A stretch of 28,185 nt of DNA from DATDCV01 sp036524155 (GTDB lineage: Bacteria; Verrucomicrobiota; Verrucomicrobiia; Limisphaerales; UBA8199): assembly GCA_036524155.1 (NCBI GenBank), contig DATDCV010000292.1, forward strand, positions 1-28,185, in the 5' to 3' direction. The stretch's first letter is position 1; each line of letters opens with the position of its first letter. The position numbers were made by a program, and so were the translations under genes. Shown piece after piece: positions 21,824-28,185 of the stretch. The notes beneath the pieces are model-generated. The model searched no databases. It was given only the letters and a program-made list of their open reading frames with translations, and had not been told where the DNA came from.

Positions 21824-21937
21824 GCATCAGCGCATCACGCATCACGCATCACGCATCACGCATCACGCATCACGTTTCACGCTTCAACGCTTCAACGCTT
21901 CAACGTTTTAACGCTTCAACGTTTTAACGCTTTAACA
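21824..21937 (-). repeat. GCATCAC / GCTTCAAC array, inverted relative to the upstream arrays
   Basis: About six near-identical GCATCAC units are followed by GCTTCAAC and GTTTTAAC units, ending 16 bp before the AmrS ATG. Read on the - strand it equals the GTTGAAGC/GTGATGC arrays at 21250-21357 and 21672-21730, so the small membrane gene lies inside a large inverted arrangement. The 285-bp spacer before AmrS contains no other recognisable feature. Confidence 0.75.
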
Positions 21938-21953
21938 CCCCCCCACGCCCCCC

Positions 21954-23231
21954 ATGCCCCCCCCGCTCCCCCGCCACCGCCTCTCCCGCCGCGCCGCGCT
22001 CGGCCTGGGAATGGCCGGTACCGCGGGCCTGGTTGGCGCGGCGTCGTGGTTCGATTTCTTCTCGCGCTGGCGCGCGGCCGAGGCTCCGGCCGATATCTTC
22101 AAGGGCGACGCTCCCAAAGGCGAAACCCTGGACCTGTGGCGCAAGCGCGGCTGGGCCAAAGAGGCCTCCCACTATCTGAAGCTCGGGCGCAACACACAAT
22201 GCAAGGTCTGCCCGAACAACTGCATCCTCGCGCCCGGCGACCGCAGCCATTGCCGGAACAAGGTCAACCTCGAAGGCACCCTTTACACGCTGGCTTACGG
22301 CGATCCGTGCACTTTCCACATCGACCCCGTCGAAAAAAAGCCGTTGTTTCATTTCCTGCCCGGCAGCCGCACCTTCTCGCTCGCCACTTCCGGCTGCGTT
22401 TTCCGCTGCCTGAACTGCCAGAACTGGGAGATCTCCCAAAAGAAACCCGAAGAAACCAAGGACCCCCGCGGCGAGGAGTTCCGGCTCAAGCCGCCGCTGC
22501 CTGCCGCCGTGTCGCTCGACCAAATGTCGCGCCTGAGCCTGTTTCCAGATGACCTCGCCGCCGTCGCGGACGCGCTCGCGTGTCCCTCGGTCTCCTACAC
22601 TTATTCCGAACCGACCGCGTTTTACGAATACGCTCTGGATTCCTGTAAAGCCGTCCGGGCGCGCAAGCTGAAGAACATCATCGTGAGCTGCGGCTCCATC
22701 GAGGAACGCCCCGCCCGCGAGCTCTACCAGTTCGTCGACGCCGCCCATGTGGACCTCAAAGGCTTCGACGACCTGACCTACAAACAACTCAACTCCGGCA
22801 AGCTCCAGCCAATCCTGAACACGCTCAAGACGCTCAAAGAGCTCGGTGTCTGGTTCGAGATCATCAACCTGATCGTGCCGACTTACACCGACAAGCCCGA
22901 CATGATCCGGCGCATGTGCGGCTGGATCGCCCGGGAACTGGGCCCCGATCAACCTCTGCATTTCTCGCGCTTCCATCCGCAACACAAGCTGACGCACCTC
23001 ACCCCGACGCCCGTAGATTCCCTCGTGCAGGCCAGAGACGCTGCTCGCGCCGAGGGCCTGCACTATGTCTATATCGGCAACGTCCAGGGCTTGAAGGACG
23101 CCGAGACCACCCTCTGCCCGGTCTGCAGGAAGACCGTCGTCGAACGTGAGATTTTTACCGTCACCACCGTGAACCTCACGGGCGGGAAATGCCGCCACTG
23201 CGGGGCGAAGATCGCGGGCGTGTGGGGGTGA
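21954..23231 (+). CDS. amrS: AmmeMemoRadiSam radical SAM enzyme AmrS with twin-arginine leader
   Basis: This 425-residue radical SAM protein has the [4Fe-4S]-binding motif CxxxCxxC in 'SGCVFRCLNCQNWEIS' (C148, C152, C155). A Cys-rich N-terminal region ('CKVCPNNC', C83, C86, C90, plus C100) and a rubredoxin-like tail (C388/C391 and C413/C416) probably hold further metal. 'YTYSEPTAFYEY', 'DAAHVDLKGF' and 'HFSRFHPQHKLT' fit the AmrS/PflA-like branch. Residues 9-31 ('RLSRRAALGLGMAGTAGLVGAA') form a good Tat signal, so the folded, cluster-loaded enzyme may be exported. The start is ATG 21954, without a clear ribosome binding site. It belongs with the AmrB-AmrA fusion encoded ~3 kb upstream. Substrate unknown. 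Confidence 0.93.
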   Translation: MPPPLPRHRLSRRAALGLGMAGTAGLVGAASWFDFFSRWRAAEAPADIFKGDAPKGETLDLWRKRGWAKEASHYLKLGRNTQCKVCPNNCILAPGDRSHCRNKVNLEGTLYTLAYGDPCTFHIDPVEKKPLFHFLPGSRTFSLATSGCVFRCLNCQNWEISQKKPEETKDPRGEEFRLKPPLPAAVSLDQMSRLSLFPDDLAAVADALACPSVSYTYSEPTAFYEYALDSCKAVRARKLKNIIVSCGSIEERPARELYQFVDAAHVDLKGFDDLTYKQLNSGKLQPILNTLKTLKELGVWFEIINLIVPTYTDKPDMIRRMCGWIARELGPDQPLHFSRFHPQHKLTHLTPTPVDSLVQARDAARAEGLHYVYIGNVQGLKDAETTLCPVCRKTVVEREIFTVTTVNLTGGKCRHCGAKIAGVWG

Positions 23232-23630
23232 CAGGAAATCCGAAGGCCGAAATCCGAAACCCGAAAGAAATCCGAAATCCGAGGTTTGCCCTTATTCCCT
23301 CACTTTGTCTTCCGCTTTGTCCCTCACTTTGTCTTCCGCTTTGCGTTCGTTACAGACCTGCGCACGCGGGTGGCCTGGCTTGCAAGGGGAAAAATGAGAG
23401 GCAACAAGAAGACCACGGAAGGTATCGCCTCAGTCTTGGGTCGGAGCGCCGATTTCTAATCGGCTTAAGCGAGCCGACGGCCTCCTGCAAGCCGAGTACA
23501 ACTCGGCGCTCCGACCCAAGACCGAGGGGCTACCACGGAAGAGACAAAGTGGAAGACAAAGTGAAAGACAAAGTGCACGATGAAGGGCAGCCTTCGCCCT
23601 TCGGCCTTCGGATTTCGGATTTCCTCTGCC
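23232..23630. repeat. Concentric composite of three repeat families downstream of amrS
   Basis: The order is symmetric. A forward ATCCGAA array (23232-23285) is followed by a CACTTTGTC/CTTCCGCTTTGTC array (23297-23345). Then come a central GCCGA hairpin element (23422-23531), an inverted GACAAAGTGGAA array (23543-23580) and an inverted TTCGGAT array (23590-23625). The first array begins right at the amrS stop. The 487-bp spacer before the next gene is almost entirely this composite; I see no gene in it, and ORFs through it are repeat translations. Confidence 0.8.
23422..23531. mobile_element. 110-bp MITE/REPIN-like element with a putative 10-bp target duplication
   Basis: Near-perfect 25-bp inverted arms (CCTCAGTCTTGGGTCGGAGC... 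against ...GCTCCGACCCAAGACCGAGG, one mismatch) enclose two hairpins, GCCGATT/AATCGGC and GCCGAGT/ACTCGGC. The direct repeat ACCACGGAAG occurs immediately outside at 23412-23421 and 23532-23541. No transposase is encoded, so movement would need an enzyme from elsewhere. Confidence 0.6.
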
Positions 23631-23708
23631 CTCCGCCACCCGCAAAGAATTAAGTTGACACCCCCCTCTCTCCCACTCACCATCGGCCCATCAATCGTCA
23701 TTAACCCT

Positions 23709-23713
23709 GGGAG
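23709..23713 (+). promoter_or_regulatory. Ribosome binding site GGGAG
   Basis: GGGAG lies 5 nt before ATG 23719. It is the clearest Shine-Dalgarno sequence in the window and fixes the start of the GYF-domain gene. Confidence 0.7.
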
Positions 23714-23718
23714 CACAC

Positions 23719-24627
23719 ATGTATAAAATCATCGGAGCGGACGGCAGAGAGTACGGCCCCATCAACCTTCAACAACTGGCTGACTGGGCGGCGCAGGGGC
23801 GGGTCAACCCGCTGACGCGGGTGCAGGCCGAAGGCAGCGCGGATTGGCAGGCGGCTTCTGAAATCCCCGAGCTGCAAGCCATTTTCGACAGGTTGCGAAG
23901 CGCCACGCCGCCCGGACCGGTTTCCGCGCCTTCGACCGGCGACGCCGGCGAGCAGAAAAAGGGGCTGGCCATCACCAGCCTCGTGCTGGGGATCATCTCC
24001 GTGCTATGCCTGGGTCCGCTCACGGGAATCCCAGCGATTATCTGCGGCCACATCGCCCACAACCGGTCCCGCCGCTCACCCGCCGAATACGGCGGCGCGG
24101 GTATTGCCATCGCCGGGTTTGTCACCGGCTATGTTGGCCTCCTGCTGGGCCTGGCGATGGTTGCCATTTACAGCGCGATGCTCTTTCCAGCGCTCTCCCA
24201 GGCGAAAGGGCGCGCGCAGGAAATCAATTGCAGCAACAACATGAAACAAATCGGGCTCGCCTTCAAAACCTGGGCGATCGATAACAAAGACCAGTTCCCG
24301 TTCAACGTCAAAACCAACGAAGGCGGCACCCTCGAATTGTGCCAGCGCGGGCCTGACGGCTTCGACAAAAACGCCTTCATGCACTTCCTGGTGATGTCCA
24401 ACGAGCTCAGCACGCCCAAAATTCTGGTGTGCCCGGCGGATACGAAGCAAGCAGCGCTTGATTGGCAAGGCCTCCAAGCCGGGAACGTCAGCTACCAGGT
24501 CCGGTCCGGGGAAAGTGTGGTCGACACCGACCCGCAGCAGGTGCTGGCGGTCTGTCCCATCCACAACAACGTGCTGCGGGTGGACGGCAGCGTGCAACGA
24601 GAAGGGCCGCGGCCGAGCCGAAGGTAA
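23719..24627 (+). CDS. GYF-domain / DUF4190 membrane protein with pseudopilin-like C-terminus
   Basis: The 302-residue protein has three parts. Residues 1-55 form a GYF_2-type domain ('YGPINLQQLADWAAQGRVNPLTRV...ADWQAASEIPEL'), a predicted protein-interaction module. Two membrane helices follow (~83-112 and ~125-157), with the DUF4190 pattern 'AITSLVLGIISVLCLGPLTGIPAIICGHIA'. Residues ~155-302 look like the soluble part of a type II pseudopilin/DUF1559 protein ('ALSQAKGRAQEINCSNNMKQIGLAFKTWAIDNKDQFP', 'VCPADTK', 'VLRVDGSVQ'). This three-part design is frequent in Verrucomicrobiota and Planctomycetota. Cellular role unknown; an envelope scaffold or sensor is possible. It stands alone between repeat blocks and converges on the next gene. 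Confidence 0.82.
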   Translation: MYKIIGADGREYGPINLQQLADWAAQGRVNPLTRVQAEGSADWQAASEIPELQAIFDRLRSATPPGPVSAPSTGDAGEQKKGLAITSLVLGIISVLCLGPLTGIPAIICGHIAHNRSRRSPAEYGGAGIAIAGFVTGYVGLLLGLAMVAIYSAMLFPALSQAKGRAQEINCSNNMKQIGLAFKTWAIDNKDQFPFNVKTNEGGTLELCQRGPDGFDKNAFMHFLVMSNELSTPKILVCPADTKQAALDWQGLQAGNVSYQVRSGESVVDTDPQQVLAVCPIHNNVLRVDGSVQREGPRPSRR

Positions 24628-24697
24628 CCGGCAGGGCCGCGACACAGGGCCGCTCGAAAGTCGGCTCACCAGCTTGACGTTCAATCCCCGCGGCCCT

Positions 24698-24905
24698 GAA
24701 TTCCGAAGCCCGAAATCCGAGATCCGAAAGAAAACCGAAATCCGAAGGCCGAATGTTGAGCCGCCAGAAGGCGCAAAATGCGCAGAAGTACTTTCCTATT
24801 TTGCGCCTCTGGCGCCTTTTCGCGGCTGTGCTCTGTGTTTCGGATTTCAGATTTCGGCCTTCGGGCTTCTTTCGGATTTCGGCCTTCGGATTTCGGATTT
24901 CGCTT
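24698..24905. repeat. Nested inverted repeat, shorter relative of 4036-4350
   Basis: A forward ATCCGAA array (24698-24755) and its inverted copy (24838-24900) enclose the arms GAGCCGCCAGAAGGCGCAAA and ATTTTGCGCCTCTGGCGCC/TTTTCGCGGCT. Compared with 4036-4350 the loop is short (GAAGTACTTTCC), with no inner GCCGA hairpin. It fills the 298-bp spacer between convergent genes and could fold in both transcripts as a bidirectional terminator. Confidence 0.8.
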
Positions 24906-24925
24906 GGGGGGTCCGCGCGCCGGGG

Positions 24926-27730
24926 CTACTTCCCTATCGTGACCACCGCCGGCTTGTCGCTGACCTCCACCATCATCACCAGGCTCGCGCCGTCGGCCTC
25001 CTTCACCTGGACCTCGAAGTCCTTCCCCGTCAGCACGTCAACGCCCTTCACCTCGTGCCCTTTGACCCCCTGAAACTTGAGCCGGAATTTCCGCGCGCCA
25101 AACGGTTGCGTCACGTCGCGAGTCATGACATACAAAATCACCGCGTGCTTGTCCGGATTCACCTGGAACGGCAGCACCGCCAAAACCTCCCGATGCCACA
25201 ACGGCGGATGCGTCGCGTCGCCCTCGAACACTTTGGTTTGCGGGCCCAGCGCCGTGGCCTCGACGTCGAGCGGATCGGTCTCCTGGAGCGGCACGCTCCC
25301 CTGGAACGCTCCCACCAGGTTGCTGATCGCCCGCATCGGCGGCGTCGCCACGTCCGCGAACCGCGCATCGTTCGCGAGCTGCTTCAGATCGAGCGGCAGA
25401 ACGCCAAACGACGTCGCCTTGTCTTCGTAGGCATCGAAGTAATGCAGCGCGTCGATTCCTTTGTTAAGCCACAGCGCGAAGCTGCGGGTCGCGCAAAGCG
25501 CCTTCAGGTCCCACGCGCCCTGTTCGTTGGTGATGCCGCACTCGGGCGGCAGCACGCCGTGCTCCGTTATGTAATGATGGAACCGCTGCGCACCGGGCGC
25601 GGTGGTTTTTAGACGGGCGTATTTCGCGAGGTGGCGAATCAGGCACTCGGTTTGGATAAAGGTCGGCGCCCAGCCTTCGGGCATTCGCAACGTGTAAGCC
25701 GGCACGTAACCTTCCACCGGCGATTGGTCCGGCCGCTCCTGTTTCCCGTTGATTTTCCGCGTGCCCGTGCCGTAAGGATGATAGCTCTGGCCGTCGATCC
25801 CCGGCGGCAGCTCCGGGACCGGGCAATGAAAGAATGTCGTGTTCGAGAACCCCCAGACCACCCGCGTTTTCGGATGCTGCTGTTTGACGGCCTCGGCGGT
25901 GCGCCGGGCCAGCTCCCAGCACCGGCCGCCTTTCCGCAGGAAATCCGGCTGGGCTTTGCTCACCTTCGGATGCTCCGGGTCGTAGTAATCGTTAATATTC
26001 AGGAAATGCGTGCCGAAGGTCAGCTCGTTCCAGATCTCGACGTCGAACTCCTTGAGTCCGGCTTCCTCCGCCAGGCGGCAGACGTGCAACGCATGGCACA
26101 CCCAGCCGGCGGCGGTCTCGTCGAACTCCGGCGTCTCGGCCGGATGCAGCGGCGCATACTTCAGCGTCGCCATCGCCACCCGGCCTGCTTTCAGTGCCTT
26201 CGGCAGCGGCTTGCTCAAGGTGACCTCGTTCCGCGCCGCGTCGACCCGGGTGATGAGCGCCTCGGCGGCCCAGTAATCCGATAGCCCGTTGAACCCCGAC
26301 CGGCCTACGACCAGGTCCTTGACGCTGTTCAGCCGGACCGTCGTCGCGCCGCGGGGCGCATCCGCCACCAGTTCGCGCTCGAAAAACAGGACCGGGCAGG
26401 GCACTCCCTGGTGGGCGTTCAGCAGCAGCGTCGGCCGGATGCCGTAGCGCGCGCACAACGCCAGCTTCCGCCGGAATCGCTCCTCGTTGTTGAGCGCGGT
26501 CTCGTGCCAATTCATCTCGCCCCACCCGATTTCGATGCGGAAAGTCTTGAAACCGGTCTCGGCCAGCAACCGGATCGCCAGCTCCTCGGTGTCGGCCGGG
26601 ATGTGCAGGTTGATGCCGATCCCGTTGAGAAATTCGTGACCGCTGCGCGTCTCCAGGTACGAACGCCATGGCTGAAGGTAATGGCTCATCTTCGGCCACG
26701 GGCAGTGCGCCTGCGCCGCATCGACGTATGGGGCCACCGGGTATTCCTTCAGCCAGACATTTTCCGGCGGGTGCCTCAGCGTCAGCTCCCGCCACATTCG
26801 CCGCGTCACATGATCGCGCATCAGGTGCGAGTAGAACCGCATCCAGCTCGTCTCCGACGGCTGTCGCCGGTAACAGGCGTCGCCGCCCGTCTCCCCTTCC
26901 ATCCGGCCGCCGTCGGAGGTGAACATCAGCCCGCGCGGATACCCCTGGAAATCCTCCAGCCCCCATTGCGCCGAGTGCAGCCATTCATGCAGCATCGGCT
27001 CGCCGTCCGGCTCGTTGTCGGCCGTGCCTGTGCCCCAGTTGAACCCGATGTAAGTCGCGCCTTTGGTTAGCGGGTCCGAGATCCCGATCGCCCCGCCCAG
27101 CAGCATTTGCGGCACCTCGTCGCTGGCCTCTCCTTTCGCTGCGTCGCCGAAGACCTTTACGAACACCATCACCGTGTCCATGTCGCCGCGCTCCAGCCCC
27201 GCCAGGTGCGGCATGCACGCGTCCGGCCCCGGCCAGAACGAATCCTCCCCGTCGAGTTGTTTCAGCGGCGTGTCGATGATCTTCAAATCCCAATCGATCC
27301 GGAGATTGCCCGAGGTAAAATCCCAAACCCGGCCGGCGAAACCGGCCATGCCTCGCCGCAACCGGTCCAGCTCGTCCTCGCGGTACCGGTACTGCGCGTG
27401 GTGGTCCTTCCCTTGCTTATCCTTCCAGGAAAAATCAAGCTCGCGAAAGGCGAACGCCTTGACCTTCCACACCCCCGCCTTGGCGGGATCGCTGTTGGCG
27501 GGAACCTTGGCGCGCAACTTGGCGAATTTCCTGCGCAGCTCGGCCCGCGTGGCTTCGTCCGTGCACGTGGAATCGTAGACGCTCTCGTATTCCAGCAGCG
27601 CCGCCGTCCAATCCTCCCGCTGCTCCGCCCGCCGCGCCGCCGCCAGGTCGGCCTCCGCCTGCGCCACGCCAGCCAGTGCGAGCTGCGCTCCGAACAGCAC
27701 CGCGGCCCAACCTGAACCTGAGAACCTCAT
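24926..27730 (-). CDS. Secreted HEXXH zincin-like / clan-A glycosidase-like fusion protein
   Basis: I start at the ATG whose product opens 'MRFSGSGWAAVLFGAQLALAGVAQA', a good signal peptide; an ORF reaching 27973 has no such leader. Of 934 residues, ~27-80 are helical and TPR-like. Residues ~85-345 are a mixed domain with 'PMLHEWLHSAQWG', an HEXXH motif (H248, E249, H252) typical of zinc metallopeptidases; the third ligand is not obvious. Residues ~368-780 form a TIM-barrel-like domain with 'DVEIWNEL' (E569, likely acid/base) and 'YITEHGV' (E723, likely nucleophile), as in clan GH-A families such as GH39 or GH5. A beta-rich segment (~445-525) interrupts the barrel. The C-terminal ~130 residues are beta-rich. 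Substrate unknown; the signal peptide points to export. Confidence 0.75.
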   Translation of the reverse strand: MRFSGSGWAAVLFGAQLALAGVAQAEADLAAARRAEQREDWTAALLEYESVYDSTCTDEATRAELRRKFAKLRAKVPANSDPAKAGVWKVKAFAFRELDFSWKDKQGKDHHAQYRYREDELDRLRRGMAGFAGRVWDFTSGNLRIDWDLKIIDTPLKQLDGEDSFWPGPDACMPHLAGLERGDMDTVMVFVKVFGDAAKGEASDEVPQMLLGGAIGISDPLTKGATYIGFNWGTGTADNEPDGEPMLHEWLHSAQWGLEDFQGYPRGLMFTSDGGRMEGETGGDACYRRQPSETSWMRFYSHLMRDHVTRRMWRELTLRHPPENVWLKEYPVAPYVDAAQAHCPWPKMSHYLQPWRSYLETRSGHEFLNGIGINLHIPADTEELAIRLLAETGFKTFRIEIGWGEMNWHETALNNEERFRRKLALCARYGIRPTLLLNAHQGVPCPVLFFERELVADAPRGATTVRLNSVKDLVVGRSGFNGLSDYWAAEALITRVDAARNEVTLSKPLPKALKAGRVAMATLKYAPLHPAETPEFDETAAGWVCHALHVCRLAEEAGLKEFDVEIWNELTFGTHFLNINDYYDPEHPKVSKAQPDFLRKGGRCWELARRTAEAVKQQHPKTRVVWGFSNTTFFHCPVPELPPGIDGQSYHPYGTGTRKINGKQERPDQSPVEGYVPAYTLRMPEGWAPTFIQTECLIRHLAKYARLKTTAPGAQRFHHYITEHGVLPPECGITNEQGAWDLKALCATRSFALWLNKGIDALHYFDAYEDKATSFGVLPLDLKQLANDARFADVATPPMRAISNLVGAFQGSVPLQETDPLDVEATALGPQTKVFEGDATHPPLWHREVLAVLPFQVNPDKHAVILYVMTRDVTQPFGARKFRLKFQGVKGHEVKGVDVLTGKDFEVQVKEADGASLVMMVEVSDKPAVVTIGK

Positions 27731-27872
27731 GCGTCCGAGTTTGGGTGAGGATTCTCCGCGGATCAATTCTGCACTACGGTTCTTGGGAAGTAGGCAGCTA
27801 CTTTGATGTTCATCCAGAGAGGCTATTGACCTACACTCCCTGGCGAGCAACTGCTCGGTCAGCGTCAGTGTT
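27731..27872. other. Divergent spacer between the glycosidase-like gene and the DUF559 gene
   Basis: This 142-bp, relatively AT-rich stretch should carry both promoters. I see isolated elements such as TTGACC (27826-27831) but no convincing paired box. The only repeat-like feature is a possible hairpin GAGCAACTGCTC (27845-27856). Confidence 0.4.
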
Positions 27873-28185
27873 GTGAACCCAATCCAAAACGCGCGGCGGT
27901 TTCGGTCCAAACAAACCAAGAGAGAGAGCCAGCTTTGGCGGAGTTTACGGGCCGGGCGCTTCGCCGGCTTCAAATTTCGTCGGCAGCATCCGGTCGGTCG
28001 TTACTGCCTCGATTTCTATTGCCCGCTGGCCCGGCTCTCGGTGGAACTGGACGGTTTCGAGCACGGGATGCCGGGGCAGCGGCAGCGCGATTTGGAGCGA
28101 GAGCGTTATCTCGCGGCGGAAGGCATTCTCGAATTGCGCTTTTGGAACCGGCAGTGGCGTAAGAATCGGGAGGGGGTGCTGCCTG
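27873..28185 (+). CDS. DUF559 domain protein (VSR-like nuclease fold), 3' end cut by window
   Basis: Reading from GTG 27873 gives 'NPIQNARRFRSKQTKRESQLWRSLRAGRFAGFKFRRQHPVGRYCLDFYCPLARLSVELDGFEHG...RDLERERYLAAEGILELRFWNRQW'. This is the compact DUF559 family, related to very-short-patch-repair (Vsr) endonucleases. The hallmarks 'KFRRQHPVGRY..DFYCP', 'VELDG' and 'RFWN' are all present over 104 residues, and a typical family member is ~115-125 residues, so little is missing. The N-terminal 'NPIQNARRFRSKQT..E..LW' supports the GTG start. It is in a different frame from a longer-looking ATG-less ORF over the same bases. Nuclease activity is inferred from fold only; the biological role of the family is unclear. 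Confidence 0.88.
   Translation, partial: MNPIQNARRFRSKQTKRESQLWRSLRAGRFAGFKFRRQHPVGRYCLDFYCPLARLSVELDGFEHGMPGQRQRDLERERYLAAEGILELRFWNRQWRKNREGVLP

Noticed and set aside
21824..21937. Possible CRISPR array
   Set aside because: GCATCAC units are 7-8 nt and contiguous, with no unique spacers and no cas genes nearby.
23189..23653. 154-codon + strand ORF after amrS
   Set aside because: Its product is a translation of the ATCCGAA and GACAAAGTG repeat arrays with no independent coding signal.
23655..23660. TTGACA as a -35 box for the GYF-domain gene
   Set aside because: No acceptable -10 hexamer occurs 16-19 nt downstream (the sequence there is CCATCGGCC), so a sigma70-type promoter is not supported.
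24458..25612. + strand frame of 384 codons crossing the nested repeat and the 3' part of the glycosidase-like gene
   Set aside because: It begins inside the GYF-domain gene, runs through a repeat and then lies antisense to a well supported gene.
27731..27973. N-terminal extension of the - strand glycosidase-like protein to 27973
   Set aside because: The extension lacks a leader and overlaps the DUF559 gene start, while ATG 27730 opens with a proper signal peptide.
27935..28162. 75-codon + strand ORF at the right end
   Set aside because: It is in a different frame from the clear DUF559 sequence that starts at GTG 27873.

Overview
The window looks like part of a high-GC Verrucomicrobiota chromosome, most likely from the Limisphaerales/Pedosphaera group. 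This is inferred from protein style and repeats, not from a marker gene. The main clues are a 2,891-residue secreted protein with lamin-tail (LTD) and CotH-like domains that ends in the 'YQVEYSDTL...W' type C-terminal module, a GYF/DUF4190/pseudopilin-like protein, a glucuronoyl-esterase lipoprotein, and dense short dispersed repeats that invade both spacers and coding sequence.

Layout. (1) 1-5001, + strand: a phage head module in HK97 order, namely portal (open at the left edge), prohead protease, major capsid protein and gp6-like head-tail connector. No tail, lysis or integrase gene follows; the next gene is host argJ. Host-type repeats sit inside the portal gene and between capsid and connector, so this is an old or domesticated remnant. 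(2) 4998-5127: a large inverted repeat separating convergent genes. (3) 5150-7818, - strand: a two-gene unit of a CE15-like lipoprotein esterase followed by argJ, joined by an ATGA overlap. (4) 8418-17093, + strand: the giant secreted PA14/LTD/CotH-like protein. Its predicted N-terminal extension is largely encoded by a hairpin repeat, and the signal peptide begins only near residue 99. (5) 17268-23231, + strand: an AmmeMemoRadiSam cluster. It has a MEMO-AMMECR1 fusion (AmrB+AmrA) behind a signal-like segment, a polytopic membrane protein with a spermidine-synthase-like domain, a small two-helix His-rich membrane protein, and the radical SAM enzyme AmrS with a twin-arginine leader. (6) 23719-24627, + strand: the GYF/DUF4190/pseudopilin-like membrane protein. 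(7) 24926-27730, - strand: a secreted protein joining an HEXXH zincin-like region to a clan-A glycosidase-like barrel. (8) 27873 to the right edge, + strand: a DUF559 (VSR-like nuclease fold) gene, cut off by the window.

The most unusual material is the repeat landscape. I see at least seven short repeat families. Several are built concentrically, with inverted copies of one family enclosing inverted copies of another around a central hairpin (4036-4350, 23232-23630, 24698-24905). One 110-bp element is flanked by a 10-bp direct repeat that looks like a target-site duplication. Two REPIN-like doublets lie in frame inside the same membrane-protein gene. The best candidate for an under-described biochemical system is the apparently exported AmmeMemoRadiSam cluster. 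No rRNA, tRNA or CRISPR array was seen.
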